A DNA stretch of 64,000 nucleotides from Amycolatopsis sp. A133 (GCF_031082405.1 NZ_JAVHJU010000069.1:62001-126000), one strand, 5' to 3'; positions 1 to 8,983 are shown, numbered from the stretch's first letter. Numbers and translations are program-made. Notes: a model not told the origin generated them from the sequence alone.

Positions 1-527
1 ACGTCGCCGCCCTGCGGGATGTACTCCTCGTAGCCGAGGCGGCGCATGAGCTCGGCCCAGGCGCGGGCGATCCGGGTGATGTCCCACCCCGGCTCGGGCA
101 CCGGACCGGAGAAGCCGAACCCCGGCAGGGACGGGATGACCAGGTGGAAGGCGTCGGCGGGGTCGCCGCCGTGCGCGCGCGGGTCGGTGAGCGGCCCGAT
201 CACCGACTGGAACTCGGCGATCGACCCGGGCCACCCGTGGCTGAGGAGCAGGGGAACGGCGCCGGGCTCGGGCGAGCGGACGTGCAGGAAATGGATCCGG
301 GCGCCGTCGATCTCGGTCACGAACTGCGGAAAACCGTTGAGCCGCGCCTCCGCGGCCCGCCAGTCGTATTCGGTCCGCCAGTATTCTGCCAATTCCTTCA
401 GATAAGCGGGTGGTACGCCGCGTTCCCACCCGGCGTCGAACCGCTCGTCCGGCCAGCGCGTGGCGGCGAGCCGGCGGCGCAATTCGGCGAGGTCGGCCTC
501 GGGGACCTCGATCCGGAAAGGTTTCAT
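1..527 (-). CDS. Epoxide hydrolase, EHN type (partial at window edge)
   Basis: The first 175 codons of an alpha/beta-fold epoxide hydrolase with the N-terminal EHN domain, which adds water to epoxides to give diols. It begins MKPFRIEVPEADL; the oxyanion-hole motif HGWPGS and the GFGFSGP strand are visible. The frame leaves the window at PQGGD, where the family's nucleophilic Asp lies, so the cap and rest of the catalytic domain are missing only because the window ends. The start is 28 nt downstream of the P450 stop on the same strand, so the two are probably co-transcribed. That pairing suggests oxidation followed by epoxide opening, but the substrate is unknown. Confidence 0.85.
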   Translation of the reverse strand, partial: MKPFRIEVPEADLAELRRRLAATRWPDERFDAGWERGVPPAYLKELAEYWRTEYDWRAAEARLNGFPQFVTEIDGARIHFLHVRSPEPGAVPLLLSHGWPGSIAEFQSVIGPLTDPRAHGGDPADAFHLVIPSLPGFGFSGPVPEPGWDITRIARAWAELMRRLGYEEYIPQGGD

Positions 528-555
528 TCGTCTCTTCCCCTCTGCGGCGCGGTCG

Positions 556-1800
556 TCAAACGCCCGCGGCCGCGCGCCCCTTCAGGTAGGCCGGGCAGTT
601 CTTGCGCCCGTTCATGATGAAGCTGCCCTGCGGTTCGAGCCGGTCGCGCTCGACGGCGAGCTCGAGGGCGGGGTACCGCTCGAACAGCGCCGGCAGCATG
701 ATCAGCGTGGCCACCGTCGCCAGCCGCACGCCGAGGCAGTAGTGCACGCCGTGGCCGAAGGACAGGAACGTCTTGTCCGCGCGCCGGGCGTCGAACACGT
801 CCGCGGTGTCGCCGTGCAGCTTCGGGTCGCGCCCGATCGCCGCGTAGTCGATCAGCACCGCGTCGCCCTCGGCGATGGTGACGCCGCCGAGGCCGAACTC
901 TTCGGTGGCGAAGCGGAAGGGCAGGTGCGCGACGGGGCATTCGACGCGCAGGGTCTCGTCCATCACGTCGGTCCACGTCACCTCGCCGTCGGCCAGCTGA
1001 CGGCGCAGCACCGGGTCGGCGAGCACGGCGATGATGGCGTAGTTCAGCGAGTTCACCATCGTCTCGGACCCGGCGCCGAGCATCAGGTGCAGCGTCCCGA
1101 TCAGCTCGGTGTCGGTCAGCCGCGATCCGTCCTCCTCCTGCGCGGCGATGAGCGCGCTGGTCAGGTCGTCGCCCGGGTGATCGTGTTTGTAGGCGACCAG
1201 GTCGGCGATCGCCTGCTCCCACTGGTCGACGTTGGCTTCGGCCTCTTCGGGCGTGAGCCGGGTGTCCACATTGACGTGTCCGCCGCGCAGCACCTCGTCG
1301 CGCGCTTCGTCGGGGACGCCGAACAGCTCGCACATCAGCCGGGCGGGCAGCGCCTGGCAGTAGCGCTGCTTGAGGTCGACGACCTCGTCCGGGTCGCCGG
1401 CCCCCAGCTCGTCGAGCAGGTCGTCGACGATCGCCCGGATCCGCGGCACCATCGCGTCGACCCGGCCGGTGGTGAACGCCTTGAGCAGCAGCCGGCGCAG
1501 GCGGGCGTGGTCTTCGCCGTCGTGGGTGGCCATGTTGTCCATCACCACCCAGCTGATCATCGGCCAGTCACGCGGGATCTCCCCGTTGACGTAAGCCGGC
1601 CAGCTGCGGCGCGGGTTCTTCGAAAACCGTTCGTCCAGCAGGATCTTCTTGGCCAGTTCGTAGTCGTGCACCGACCAGGCGAGGACACCGCCGGGCAGTT
1701 CCACCCGCGCGATCGGGCCCTGCTCCCGGAGCCGGGCGCTTTCCGCGTGGGTGTCCTTGCCCTGCGGGTCGAGGACGTACGGGCACTGGTTCTGGGTCAT
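556..1800 (-). CDS. Cytochrome P450
   Basis: A 414-residue soluble bacterial P450, catalysing reductant-dependent mono-oxygenation. Visible landmarks are the I-helix AGSET (243-247), the ExxR motif ETLR (282-285) and the haem loop FGHGVHYCLG with proximal Cys355. Length is normal for the class. The frame is open further upstream, but ATG 1800 (MTQNQCPYV) is preferred because AGGGGAG lies just upstream and family homology begins there. It probably forms an operon with the downstream epoxide hydrolase and is divergent from a DHA2 exporter. No ferredoxin or reductase gene is adjacent. Substrate cannot be read from sequence; the setting suggests tailoring of a small molecule. Confidence 0.92.
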   Translation of the reverse strand: MTQNQCPYVLDPQGKDTHAESARLREQGPIARVELPGGVLAWSVHDYELAKKILLDERFSKNPRRSWPAYVNGEIPRDWPMISWVVMDNMATHDGEDHARLRRLLLKAFTTGRVDAMVPRIRAIVDDLLDELGAGDPDEVVDLKQRYCQALPARLMCELFGVPDEARDEVLRGGHVNVDTRLTPEEAEANVDQWEQAIADLVAYKHDHPGDDLTSALIAAQEEDGSRLTDTELIGTLHLMLGAGSETMVNSLNYAIIAVLADPVLRRQLADGEVTWTDVMDETLRVECPVAHLPFRFATEEFGLGGVTIAEGDAVLIDYAAIGRDPKLHGDTADVFDARRADKTFLSFGHGVHYCLGVRLATVATLIMLPALFERYPALELAVERDRLEPQGSFIMNGRKNCPAYLKGRAAAGV

Positions 1801-2157
1801 GACGGCTGCTCCCCTGGAAATGGCGCTCGGCGGGATTCGCGGGGGTCTGGCCGATCTGATCCGGGGATCGTCGGCAACCGCGGCGCGACTCCACCACGGT
1901 ATAACTGCCGTCAGGAATTCACTTCTTCCGGAATGCTTTCGGGGCACCGGCATTCTGCGAGATGTCGCCGCGGAGCGCATTGCTATCTTCAATCAAGTAA
2001 GCGCTACCCGGGCCGTCGACGAGGTCACTTCGAAGATTTCGACGGCGATTTACGAAACTTTCGGGCGGTGCCGGAACCGGCGCCACCGCGGAAAGCGCTG
2101 TCAATCAAGCAAATTCATTCGAAATGTGCAGGACCTCGGAGAAATGGGAGGGAATCG
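1801..2157. promoter_or_regulatory. Divergent control region, P450 / MFS exporter
   Basis: This 357-nt stretch separates the divergent P450 and exporter genes and holds no convincing gene. It is AT-richer than its surroundings. It contains an inverted repeat GAATGC (1931-1936) / GCATTC (1950-1955). Part of this is embedded in a 17-nt motif, ACCGGCATTCTGCGAGA (1946-1962), which recurs with one mismatch at 3627-3643. The promoters presumably lie here, but I cannot assign -35/-10 boxes with confidence. Confidence 0.5.
1946..1962. promoter_or_regulatory. 17-nt motif, copy 1
   Basis: ACCGGCATTCTGCGAGA. Copy 2 at 3627-3643 matches 16 of 17 positions. Both copies sit in gene-free DNA upstream of export or biosynthesis-type genes, so a shared regulator site is a reasonable inference. 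Confidence 0.4.
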
Positions 2158-3615
2158 ATGACGGTCACCGAGATCGGCGCCGGACGCGACCCGCGCCGCT
2201 GGGCGGCACTCGTGCTGTTGTGCATGGCGAGCTTCATGATGATCCTCGACTCGCAGATCGTGATCCTGGCGCTGCCGGCCATCCAGCAGGGGCTGGACAT
2301 GGCACCGGGAGCGGCCCAGTGGATCCTGACCGCCAACGCGATCACCTTCGGCGGGCTGCTCCTGCTCGGCGGCCGGATGGCGGACCTGCTGGGCCGCCGG
2401 CTGGTGTTCATGCTCGGCGTGGGCGGCTTCCTGGGCACCTCGCTGGTGTCGGGGCTGGCGTGGAACGGCGACGTGCTGGTGGGGGCCCGTGCGCTGCACG
2501 GCCTGTCGTCGGCGTTGATGGTGCCCAGTGCGCTGTCGATCCTGATGAACACCTTCCCCGAAGGCCGCGAGCGCAACCGGGCCATCGCCGCGTGGTCGGC
2601 GGTGGGCGGCATCGGAGCGACCGCCGGCCTCCTGGTCGGCGGGCAGCTGACCACCGCGCTGGGCTGGCAGTGGGTCTTCCTCGTCAACGTCCCGGTGGTG
2701 CTCGCGGTCCTGGTGGTGAGCCCGTTCATCCTGCGCGAGAGCCGCGACCACGGCCGGCGGCGCACGTTCGACCTGGCCGGCGCGGTCACCAGCACCGGCG
2801 CGCTGCTCGTCCTGATCTACGCGCTCGTCAACGCCCCGGCCGCCGGGTGGGGGAGCGGCCGGACGCTCGGCCTGTTCGGCGCCGCCGCGGTGCTCATCGC
2901 CCTGTTCTTCGTGATCGAAGCCCGCTCCGCCGCCCCGCTGGTGCCGCTGCCGCTGCTGCGCCGCCGGAGCGTGCTGACCGGCAACCTGCTGATGGGTCTC
3001 GTCGCGATGGTCGCGTGGGGCGAAGGGGTGCTGATCTCCCTGCACACCCAGCAGGTGCTCGGGTACACGGCCTTCCAGTCCGGCCTGGCCAGCTGCGTCA
3101 TGCCCATCCTCGCGGTGCTGGGCGCCTACATCGGCCAGGCGCTGGTCACCCGGCGCGGTTTCCGGCTCGCCGCGGCGGCCGCTGCCCTCGTGCTCGGGCT
3201 GGCGTGCGCCCTGCTGGCCCGCATCCCGGTCGACGGCCGGTTCGCCGCCGACATCCTGCTGCCGCTGGTCCTGTTCGGGCTCGGGCTGGGCGTGGGCAAC
3301 ACGACCGCGTCGATCGTCGCGCTCGACGGCGTGGCCGAGCCGGAGTCCGGGCTGGCGTCCGGGCTCAACTCGGCCGGGTTCCAGATCGGCGGCGCGTTCG
3401 GCGTCGCGCTCGTCACGACGGTCGCGGTGGCCGTCTCGGCCGGGTCCACCGAGCCGGCCCGGCTGGCCGCCGGCTTCCACGCCGGCTTCGTGGCGTTGGT
3501 GATCGTCGCCGCGGTCACCGTCGCGACGGCGTTGTTCCTGCCCGCCTTCGTCCGCCGGGCCGGGTCGCGGCCCACCGCGGTGCCGGCGGCGGACGAACTC
3601 GGGAAAGCCGCGTGA
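2158..3615 (+). CDS. MFS exporter, DHA2-like (14-TM)
   Basis: A 485-residue major facilitator superfamily permease, likely a proton-driven drug or metabolite exporter. The N-terminus shows the DHA2 pattern (SFMMILDSQIVILALPAIQ), followed by motif A-like GGRMADLLGRR and many hydrophobic helices along the whole length, consistent with about 14 spans. ATG 2158 is preceded by GGGAGGG. It is divergent from the P450/epoxide hydrolase pair, an arrangement common for self-protection or product export in metabolite loci. Substrate is unknown. Opposite-strand open frames here are shadows of its high GC third-position bias. Confidence 0.9.
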   Translation: MTVTEIGAGRDPRRWAALVLLCMASFMMILDSQIVILALPAIQQGLDMAPGAAQWILTANAITFGGLLLLGGRMADLLGRRLVFMLGVGGFLGTSLVSGLAWNGDVLVGARALHGLSSALMVPSALSILMNTFPEGRERNRAIAAWSAVGGIGATAGLLVGGQLTTALGWQWVFLVNVPVVLAVLVVSPFILRESRDHGRRRTFDLAGAVTSTGALLVLIYALVNAPAAGWGSGRTLGLFGAAAVLIALFFVIEARSAAPLVPLPLLRRRSVLTGNLLMGLVAMVAWGEGVLISLHTQQVLGYTAFQSGLASCVMPILAVLGAYIGQALVTRRGFRLAAAAAALVLGLACALLARIPVDGRFAADILLPLVLFGLGLGVGNTTASIVALDGVAEPESGLASGLNSAGFQIGGAFGVALVTTVAVAVSAGSTEPARLAAGFHAGFVALVIVAAVTVATALFLPAFVRRAGSRPTAVPAADELGKAA

Positions 3616-3626
3616 GCGTGCCGGAA

Positions 3627-3643
3627 ACCGGCATTCTCCGAGA
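3627..3643. promoter_or_regulatory. 17-nt motif, copy 2
   Basis: ACCGGCATTCTCCGAGA, 84 nt before the DUF899 gene start and just after the exporter stop. One mismatch from the copy at 1946-1962. The repeat of this site suggests the downstream trio is controlled together with the P450/exporter pair. Confidence 0.4.
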
Positions 3644-3727
3644 AGCGTCCCCGTGCCCGAACCACTACACAGGCAGAGTGCCCCACCTCTGCCCTCGAGT
3701 GCCCCCCTCGAAAGGAGCCGTCGGACA

Positions 3728-4465
3728 ATGAGCTCACCGCAGGTCGCCCGGCCCCCCGTCGTGTCCCGCGAAGAATGGCTGGCCGCGCGCAAGAACCTGC
3801 AGGCGCAGGAAGAGGAGGCCGCGCGCACGCTCGCCGCGCTCGGTGCCGCCCGGCAGGCGCTGCCCGCCGTGGCGGTCGGCAAGGAGTACGTCTTCGAAGG
3901 ACCGGACGGGAAGCTGAGCCTGCTCGACCTGTTCGAAGGCCGCAGTCAGCTGATCGTGTACCACTTCATGTTCGGGCCGGACTGGGACGCGGGCTGCAAG
4001 TTCTGCTCCTACCTGGTGGACAACCTCGGCCACCTGGCGCACCTGCACGCGCGGGACACCTCGATCGCGCTGGTCTCCCGGGCGCCGATCGCGAAGATCA
4101 CCGCGTTCAAGGCGCGCATGGGCTGGTCGGTGCCCTGGTACTCGTCCTTCGGCAGCGACTTCAACTACGACTTCCACGTCACCCAGGACGAGTCCGTGGC
4201 GCCGGTGGAGTACCTGTTCAAGACGAAGGCCGAGCTGCTGGCCGAAGGTCTGGACCACATGACCGTGGGTGAACAGGCCGGGCTGAGCAGTTTCGTCCGC
4301 GACGGCGACACCGTCCTCCACGCCTACTCGACGTACGGCGAAGGCACCGCGCTGCTGCACGGCACCGACAACTACCTCGAGTTCACCCCGCAAGGCCGTC
4401 CGGTCTTCGCGGAGAAGAACGACTGGCTGCGCCACCACGACGCCTATCCCGGCTCCGGAGGTTGA
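3728..4465 (+). CDS. DUF899-family thioredoxin-like protein
   Basis: A 245-residue protein of the DUF899 family, which has a thioredoxin-like fold of unproven function. Diagnostic stretches are IVYHFMFGPDW and a CxxC (CKFC) just after it, followed by SRAPIAKI and the W/F-rich core. The CxxC pair could be redox-active, which is an inference. ATG 3728 is preceded by GAAAGGAG. The stop TGA (4463-4465) lies just before the glycosyltransferase ATG, so this is the first gene of a three-gene operon with a GT2 and an MFS permease. A role as an oxidoreductase or dehydratase in tailoring is possible but unproven. Confidence 0.82.
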   Translation: MSSPQVARPPVVSREEWLAARKNLQAQEEEAARTLAALGAARQALPAVAVGKEYVFEGPDGKLSLLDLFEGRSQLIVYHFMFGPDWDAGCKFCSYLVDNLGHLAHLHARDTSIALVSRAPIAKITAFKARMGWSVPWYSSFGSDFNYDFHVTQDESVAPVEYLFKTKAELLAEGLDHMTVGEQAGLSSFVRDGDTVLHAYSTYGEGTALLHGTDNYLEFTPQGRPVFAEKNDWLRHHDAYPGSGG

Positions 4466-4470
4466 CGATC

Positions 4471-5730
4471 ATGGGGATCGACGCGGAACACCCGCCGCAG
4501 GTGTCGGTGGTCATGCCGACGTACAACCGCTGCGAACTGCTGCGCAGCCAGCTGGCGCAGCTGACCCGGCAAACGCTGCCGGCCACGGAGTTCGAGGTGG
4601 TCGTCGCCGACGACGGCTCGTCGGACGGCACCCGGGCCGTGGTGGCCTCGTTCGAGGACGAGCTGCGCCTGAAGTACTGCTTCCAGGAGGACCTGGGCAA
4701 CCGGGTCGGCACGGCTCGCAACGCGGGCGCCGCCGCGGCCGCCGCGCCCGTCCTGGTCTTCCTCGACACCGGGCCGCTGTTCGGCACGGACTTCGTGGCG
4801 CAGCACCTGGCCCTGCACCGCGACCCGGCGCACCGCCGGGCGATCGTCGGCTACGCCCACGGCTACAACCCCGAGAAGACCATGACGTGGGTGAACGACG
4901 AGGTGGCCCGGCTCGGTCCGGAAGGGACGGTCGCGCGGTACGCCGACGACCCGGAGTTCCGCGACGTCCGGTACGGGTTGTTCGAAGAGATCGGCTTCGA
5001 CCTGTCCCGGCGGCTCGCACCGTGGCAGCTGTTCTTCAGCCTCAACATCTCCATGCGCGCCGAGGACTTCCACGCCGTCGGCGGGTTCGACGAGGCCTTC
5101 AACGGGGCGTGGGGTGCGGAGGACCTCGAGCTCGGCTTCAAGCTGTTCCGCAGCGGGGTGGAGTTCCGGCTGAGCTTCGACGCGTGGGTCATCGACGTGC
5201 CGCACGAGCGGGACCTGTTCGACCTGCGCGAACAGCTGTACCGCCAGTTCCTGGTCCTGCTGGACCTGCACCGGGAGCCGCTGTTCGAGATCGGGTGCGC
5301 GCTGACCGCCCACCACCTCCTGTGGAGCTGGGAGGCCGACTACGGCGCCCTGCTGGCCTGGGAGCGGGAGGCGGCCGGCCGCAGCGTGGCGGCGGAGATC
5401 GCCGACGCGCTCGGTGACCTGCCGCCGGGCACGAGCATCGCGGTGTTCGGGGCCGGCGGCGAACTCCCGCCGGGAGCGCCGCCGATGACGGTGCTGGACT
5501 TCGACCGGGCGCTGGTGGACCGGGCCGCCGCCGGCAGTGTCCACACCGGACACCACGCCCTCGGCCTGCGCACACCGCTGGCCGATGCGTCGGTGGACGT
5601 CGTGGTCGTCACCTCCCGCCTGGCGGGGCTGTGGGACCGGTGGTCGCGCGACCTGCTGGCCGAGGCGCGGCGGGTCGGGCGGGACGTGCGGGTGTTCCCC
5701 GGGGCCGTCGAGCGGGGAGGCCGGCCGTGA
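4471..5730 (+). CDS. Family 2 glycosyltransferase with C-terminal extension
   Basis: A 419-residue GT-A fold glycosyltransferase. VSVVMPTYNR (11-20) and DDGSSDGT (47-54) form the nucleotide-sugar site, and GAWGAEDLELGFKLF is the acceptor-side motif of this group. Where the metal-binding DxD is expected the sequence reads D99-T-G (FLDTGPLF), so the second Asp is missing. The last ~120 residues (from LPPGTSIAVFGAGG) look like a small Rossmann-type domain. ATG 4471 is chosen over an overlapping TTG at 4462 because CCGGAGG ends 9 nt before it. The stop overlaps the next start (GTGA). Confidence 0.85.
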   Translation: MGIDAEHPPQVSVVMPTYNRCELLRSQLAQLTRQTLPATEFEVVVADDGSSDGTRAVVASFEDELRLKYCFQEDLGNRVGTARNAGAAAAAAPVLVFLDTGPLFGTDFVAQHLALHRDPAHRRAIVGYAHGYNPEKTMTWVNDEVARLGPEGTVARYADDPEFRDVRYGLFEEIGFDLSRRLAPWQLFFSLNISMRAEDFHAVGGFDEAFNGAWGAEDLELGFKLFRSGVEFRLSFDAWVIDVPHERDLFDLREQLYRQFLVLLDLHREPLFEIGCALTAHHLLWSWEADYGALLAWEREAAGRSVAAEIADALGDLPPGTSIAVFGAGGELPPGAPPMTVLDFDRALVDRAAAGSVHTGHHALGLRTPLADASVDVVVVTSRLAGLWDRWSRDLLAEARRVGRDVRVFPGAVERGGRP

Positions 5731-6983
5731 GCGAGCGCAGCAGCGGAACCGCCGCCGAAGTGCGGCAGACGGCGGACGCCGAGCGGGCCACGCCCGGCGT
5801 GGCCCGCGCGCGGTGGGCCATCACCGGGGTCTTCTTCATCAACGGGCTGCTCCTGTCCACCTACCTGGTCCGGATCCCGTCGCTGAAGGCGAGCCTGGGA
5901 CTCACCGAGTCCCAGCTCGGCGTGGTGCTGACGTGCTACGGCGTCGCGGCCGTGCTGGCGATGCAGTCGGTCGGCCGGCTCGTGGCCCGGTTCGGCAGCG
6001 CCCGCGTCATCCTGGTCACGCTGGCCGCGTTGCCGTTCGCGCTGGTCGCCATCGGGTTCGCCGGCGACGTCGTCGAGCTGGCCGCCGCGGTGACGGTGGC
6101 CGGGGCGGCGGCGGGCACGATCGACGCGGCGATGAACGCCCACGCGGTGGTGGTGGAGCGGCTCCACCGGCGGCCGATCATGAACGGCTGCCACGCGGCG
6201 TGGAGCATCAGCGCGATCGTCGCGTCGCTGCTCGGGGCCGCGGTGATCCGCGCGAACGTGTCCGTGGCGGAGCACACCCTGTGGGTGGGCGGCTTGCTGC
6301 TGCCGGCCGCGATCCCGGTCGCGTTGGGTCTGCTGCCCGCCTCGGCGGACCGGGAGCCGAAGCTCGCGAACCACACGAAGCCGGCAGGGAAGGCGCGCTA
6401 CGGCTGGACGGGTGCGGTGCTGGTGTTCGGCTGCCTCGGCCTGGTGCTGATGCTCTGCGAGGCGGCGGTGATCAGCTGGAGCGGGGTGTTCCTGCACGAG
6501 GGCCGCGGCGCGACCCTGGCGGTGGCGGCGCTGGGCTACGGGGCCTACACGCTGTTCCAGACGTTCGGCAGGCTGGCCGGCGACCCCCTGACCGAGCGCT
6601 TCGGCCGGGTCCGGATGTTCCGCGCCCACGCGCTCGTCGCGGTCGCCGGCTTCGTCGTGGTGCTCGCCGGCCGGACACCGCTGGTGTCGCTGGCCGGGTT
6701 CGCGGTGCTGGGCTTCGGCACGTCGGTCCTGGTCCCGCTGATCTTCAGCGCGGTCGGCCACGCGGGCGGCCAGGGCCCCGGAGCCGCCCGGTTCGTCTCC
6801 CGGGCCACGACGTTCACCTACGCCGGCATCCTGATCGGCCCCGCCCTGGTCGGCTGGCTGGCCCAGGGTGTGGGCCTGAACTGGACGTTCGCGGCGCTGA
6901 TTCCCCTGATGGTGCTCACGGCGCTCAGCGCCCGCGTGATGCGGCCGCCGTCAGGTGACGGCGCGGGTCCTGTCGGTGGGTAG
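5727..6983 (+). CDS. MFS permease (12-TM type)
   Basis: A 418-residue major facilitator permease, distinct from the DHA2 exporter upstream. After a polar ~30-residue N-terminus come regularly spaced hydrophobic helices beginning WAITGVFFINGLLLSTYLV, with a central loop rich in charge near residues 210-225. It resembles the 12-span YbjJ/fucose-permease-like branch. The GTG start overlaps the glycosyltransferase stop (GTGA), which indicates translational coupling. In this operon it is likely to move the glycosylated or modified product or a precursor; direction of transport cannot be told from sequence. Confidence 0.85.
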   Translation: MSERSSGTAAEVRQTADAERATPGVARARWAITGVFFINGLLLSTYLVRIPSLKASLGLTESQLGVVLTCYGVAAVLAMQSVGRLVARFGSARVILVTLAALPFALVAIGFAGDVVELAAAVTVAGAAAGTIDAAMNAHAVVVERLHRRPIMNGCHAAWSISAIVASLLGAAVIRANVSVAEHTLWVGGLLLPAAIPVALGLLPASADREPKLANHTKPAGKARYGWTGAVLVFGCLGLVLMLCEAAVISWSGVFLHEGRGATLAVAALGYGAYTLFQTFGRLAGDPLTERFGRVRMFRAHALVAVAGFVVVLAGRTPLVSLAGFAVLGFGTSVLVPLIFSAVGHAGGQGPGAARFVSRATTFTYAGILIGPALVGWLAQGVGLNWTFAALIPLMVLTALSARVMRPPSGDGAGPVGG

Positions 6984-6986
6984 CGC

Positions 6987-6992
6987 TACGGT
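6987..6992 (+). promoter_or_regulatory. Leaderless-type -10 box (TACGGT)
   Basis: TACGGT ends 6 nt before GTG 6999, the spacing expected if transcription begins at the start codon. No Shine-Dalgarno sequence is visible. Confidence 0.45.
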
Positions 6993-6998
6993 CGCGGG

Positions 6999-8963
6999 GT
7001 GACGCTGCTGGGGAGCTTGGAAGACGACGAGTACCTGCCCGAGTACGGGACCTTGGTGATCCGCGACCGCTACGCCGCGGACGGGCTGGAGCCGCTGGAG
7101 AACGAGCTGCTCGGTGAGCTGGCGACCGAAGCCCTGTCCGGCACGGTCGCCACGGCCGGGGACGGCTGGGTGCACGGGCACGCCGGCGACCCGTTCCAGT
7201 CGGTACGGCTCGAGGCCCACGACGCGCCGCCGCCGGTCGGGCTCGACGACTGGGAGGACGTGGTCGAGTCGCCGTTCCGCACCCGCAGCGGCCAGGTCGC
7301 CCTCGGGCTGCTCACCGGCGGCGAGGGGGACGGGACGCTGGAGCTCGGCCGGCGCGGGCTGTTCCGGGTGCGGGTCGCTCGCCGCGCGGCCGCGGCGGGG
7401 GAGGAGGGCGACGTCTGGCTGGTGCAGTTCTGGCCGTCCGCCGGCCCCGGCTTGCCCCGCTGGGTGCGGCGGACGCGGCCGGCGCTGTCCGCGCCCGATC
7501 CGGGGTGGCAGCAGGTGCTCGGCCATCCGGTGATGTCGGCCGCGTGGGCCGCCGCCGGGTTCGGCCCGCCCCGGCCGGACTCCTGGCTCGACGAGCCCCT
7601 GGACGGCGATCCTCCGGACGCGGCGATCTGCGCGCAGCTCGGCGTCGCTCCGCCGGTGTCCCACCGCGACGCGGTCGCGCTCCTGGTCGCGGCGGGCGTG
7701 CTCGTCGCGGACGGCGACGGGCACCGGCTCGCCGACCACCCGCCGCTCGCGGCGGAGCGAGTCTCGCTGCCGGAAGGTCTGGCCGCGCAGGTGGAGCGGG
7801 CGGCCGCCAGTGCCCGGTACACCTGGGCCGCGGCGGACCTCACCAGCGTCGCCGCGTGGGGCGATCCCGCGCCGCTCGGCGACCTCGCCGAGCGGCTGCT
7901 CGTCGCGCCGGGCGAGGTTCCCGGCTTGCTTGCCTACGCCGTGTCGGACCACTTGGTGCAGCGGGTCGGCGAGGGCATCGCGGCGCTGCCGCGGCGGCGG
8001 CCGGAGCGGGTGTCGACGCCCGTACCGGTGGTGGTGCCGTCGCGGTCGGAGCACCCGGCCACGGTTCCTGGTGCGCCGCCGCGGGCCGGCGTCGTCGGTG
8101 GCAACGGTGAGGTCATCGTGTGGCGGGCGGGCGACCCGGTCGTGCTCGGCCGGGTCCCTGACCAGTACCGCTACCGCGCGCACGAGACACCGGCGGGGAT
8201 CGCGGTGGCCACGTCCGGCGGCCCGGGAATGCTGGTGCGGTGGGACGGCACGAGCGAGCGGCTGCCCGTCGACCTCGGCACCCACCCGGCCCGCAGCGCC
8301 GACGGGCGGTTCCTCGCCGGGGTCGAGCACCACGTCGGGCGCCGGTCGTGGGACCGGCCGCACCTGCTGGACGTCACCACCGGCGAGGTGGTGAGCCTGC
8401 CCCGGACCGACGAGCTGACGCGTCGCGCGCTGGCCGTGGTCGACGGCGCCCTGATCTACGCCGACGGCTTCCAGGCCGGCAGCCGGACGTTCCGCTGGCG
8501 CCCGGGCGCCGACCCCGAGCCGCTCGCGCCCGATCTCTGGCAGATCGACCCGCTCTCGGGCGCGGCGCTGGAACGCGGCGCCGACGGCGTCTTCCGGCAC
8601 GACCCGGCCGGCGCTCGCACCCCGCTGCCGGCCGACCGGCCGTACGAGCTCGTCCCGGGCGGCGGGCTGCTGTACGCGTTCCGGTACGCGCCGCCGTCGG
8701 TCTGGCTCCTCGCCGGCGGCGAACCGGAGGAACACCCGGTGCCGGAAGGCTGCGACCTCAGCACGGCGATCCCCTCGGCCCCGTTCTGGGAGACACCCAC
8801 GACGCTGGTGTTCACCGGCGAGCGCGGCGGCGTGAGCCGGCTGGTGCGCTGGGAGATCCGGTCCGGCCGGTTCGAGCACTTCGACCTGCCGGCCCTGGCC
8901 GGGTACCGGCCGTTCGCCGTCCAGCCCATCCTGCGGCCACGGCCGGGACTCCCGGCGCACTGA
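6999..8963 (+). CDS. Uncharacterised protein with C-terminal beta-propeller-like half
   Basis: A 654-residue protein I do not recognise. The N-terminal ~330 residues are acidic and contain no familiar catalytic motif. From about residue 350 onward repeated blades appear, such as HVGRRSWDRPHLLDVTTGEVVSLP and LIYADGFQAGSRTFRWRPG, resembling the propeller of prolyl-oligopeptidase or TolB-type proteins, but no hydrolase domain follows. There is no signal peptide or membrane segment. GTG 6999 lacks a ribosome site but has a TACGGT box placed for leaderless transcription. It may be a lone gene between the MFS operon and the microprotein gene. Function is unknown. Confidence 0.8.
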   Translation: MTLLGSLEDDEYLPEYGTLVIRDRYAADGLEPLENELLGELATEALSGTVATAGDGWVHGHAGDPFQSVRLEAHDAPPPVGLDDWEDVVESPFRTRSGQVALGLLTGGEGDGTLELGRRGLFRVRVARRAAAAGEEGDVWLVQFWPSAGPGLPRWVRRTRPALSAPDPGWQQVLGHPVMSAAWAAAGFGPPRPDSWLDEPLDGDPPDAAICAQLGVAPPVSHRDAVALLVAAGVLVADGDGHRLADHPPLAAERVSLPEGLAAQVERAAASARYTWAAADLTSVAAWGDPAPLGDLAERLLVAPGEVPGLLAYAVSDHLVQRVGEGIAALPRRRPERVSTPVPVVVPSRSEHPATVPGAPPRAGVVGGNGEVIVWRAGDPVVLGRVPDQYRYRAHETPAGIAVATSGGPGMLVRWDGTSERLPVDLGTHPARSADGRFLAGVEHHVGRRSWDRPHLLDVTTGEVVSLPRTDELTRRALAVVDGALIYADGFQAGSRTFRWRPGADPEPLAPDLWQIDPLSGAALERGADGVFRHDPAGARTPLPADRPYELVPGGGLLYAFRYAPPSVWLLAGGEPEEHPVPEGCDLSTAIPSAPFWETPTTLVFTGERGGVSRLVRWEIRSGRFEHFDLPALAGYRPFAVQPILRPRPGLPAH

Positions 8964-8983
8964 ACGAGAACGGTCCGGAAACT

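Noticed and set aside
460..2157. Long plus-strand frame running into the MFS exporter start
   Set aside because: It is antisense to the P450 and only becomes protein-like at ATG 2158, which has a proper ribosome site.
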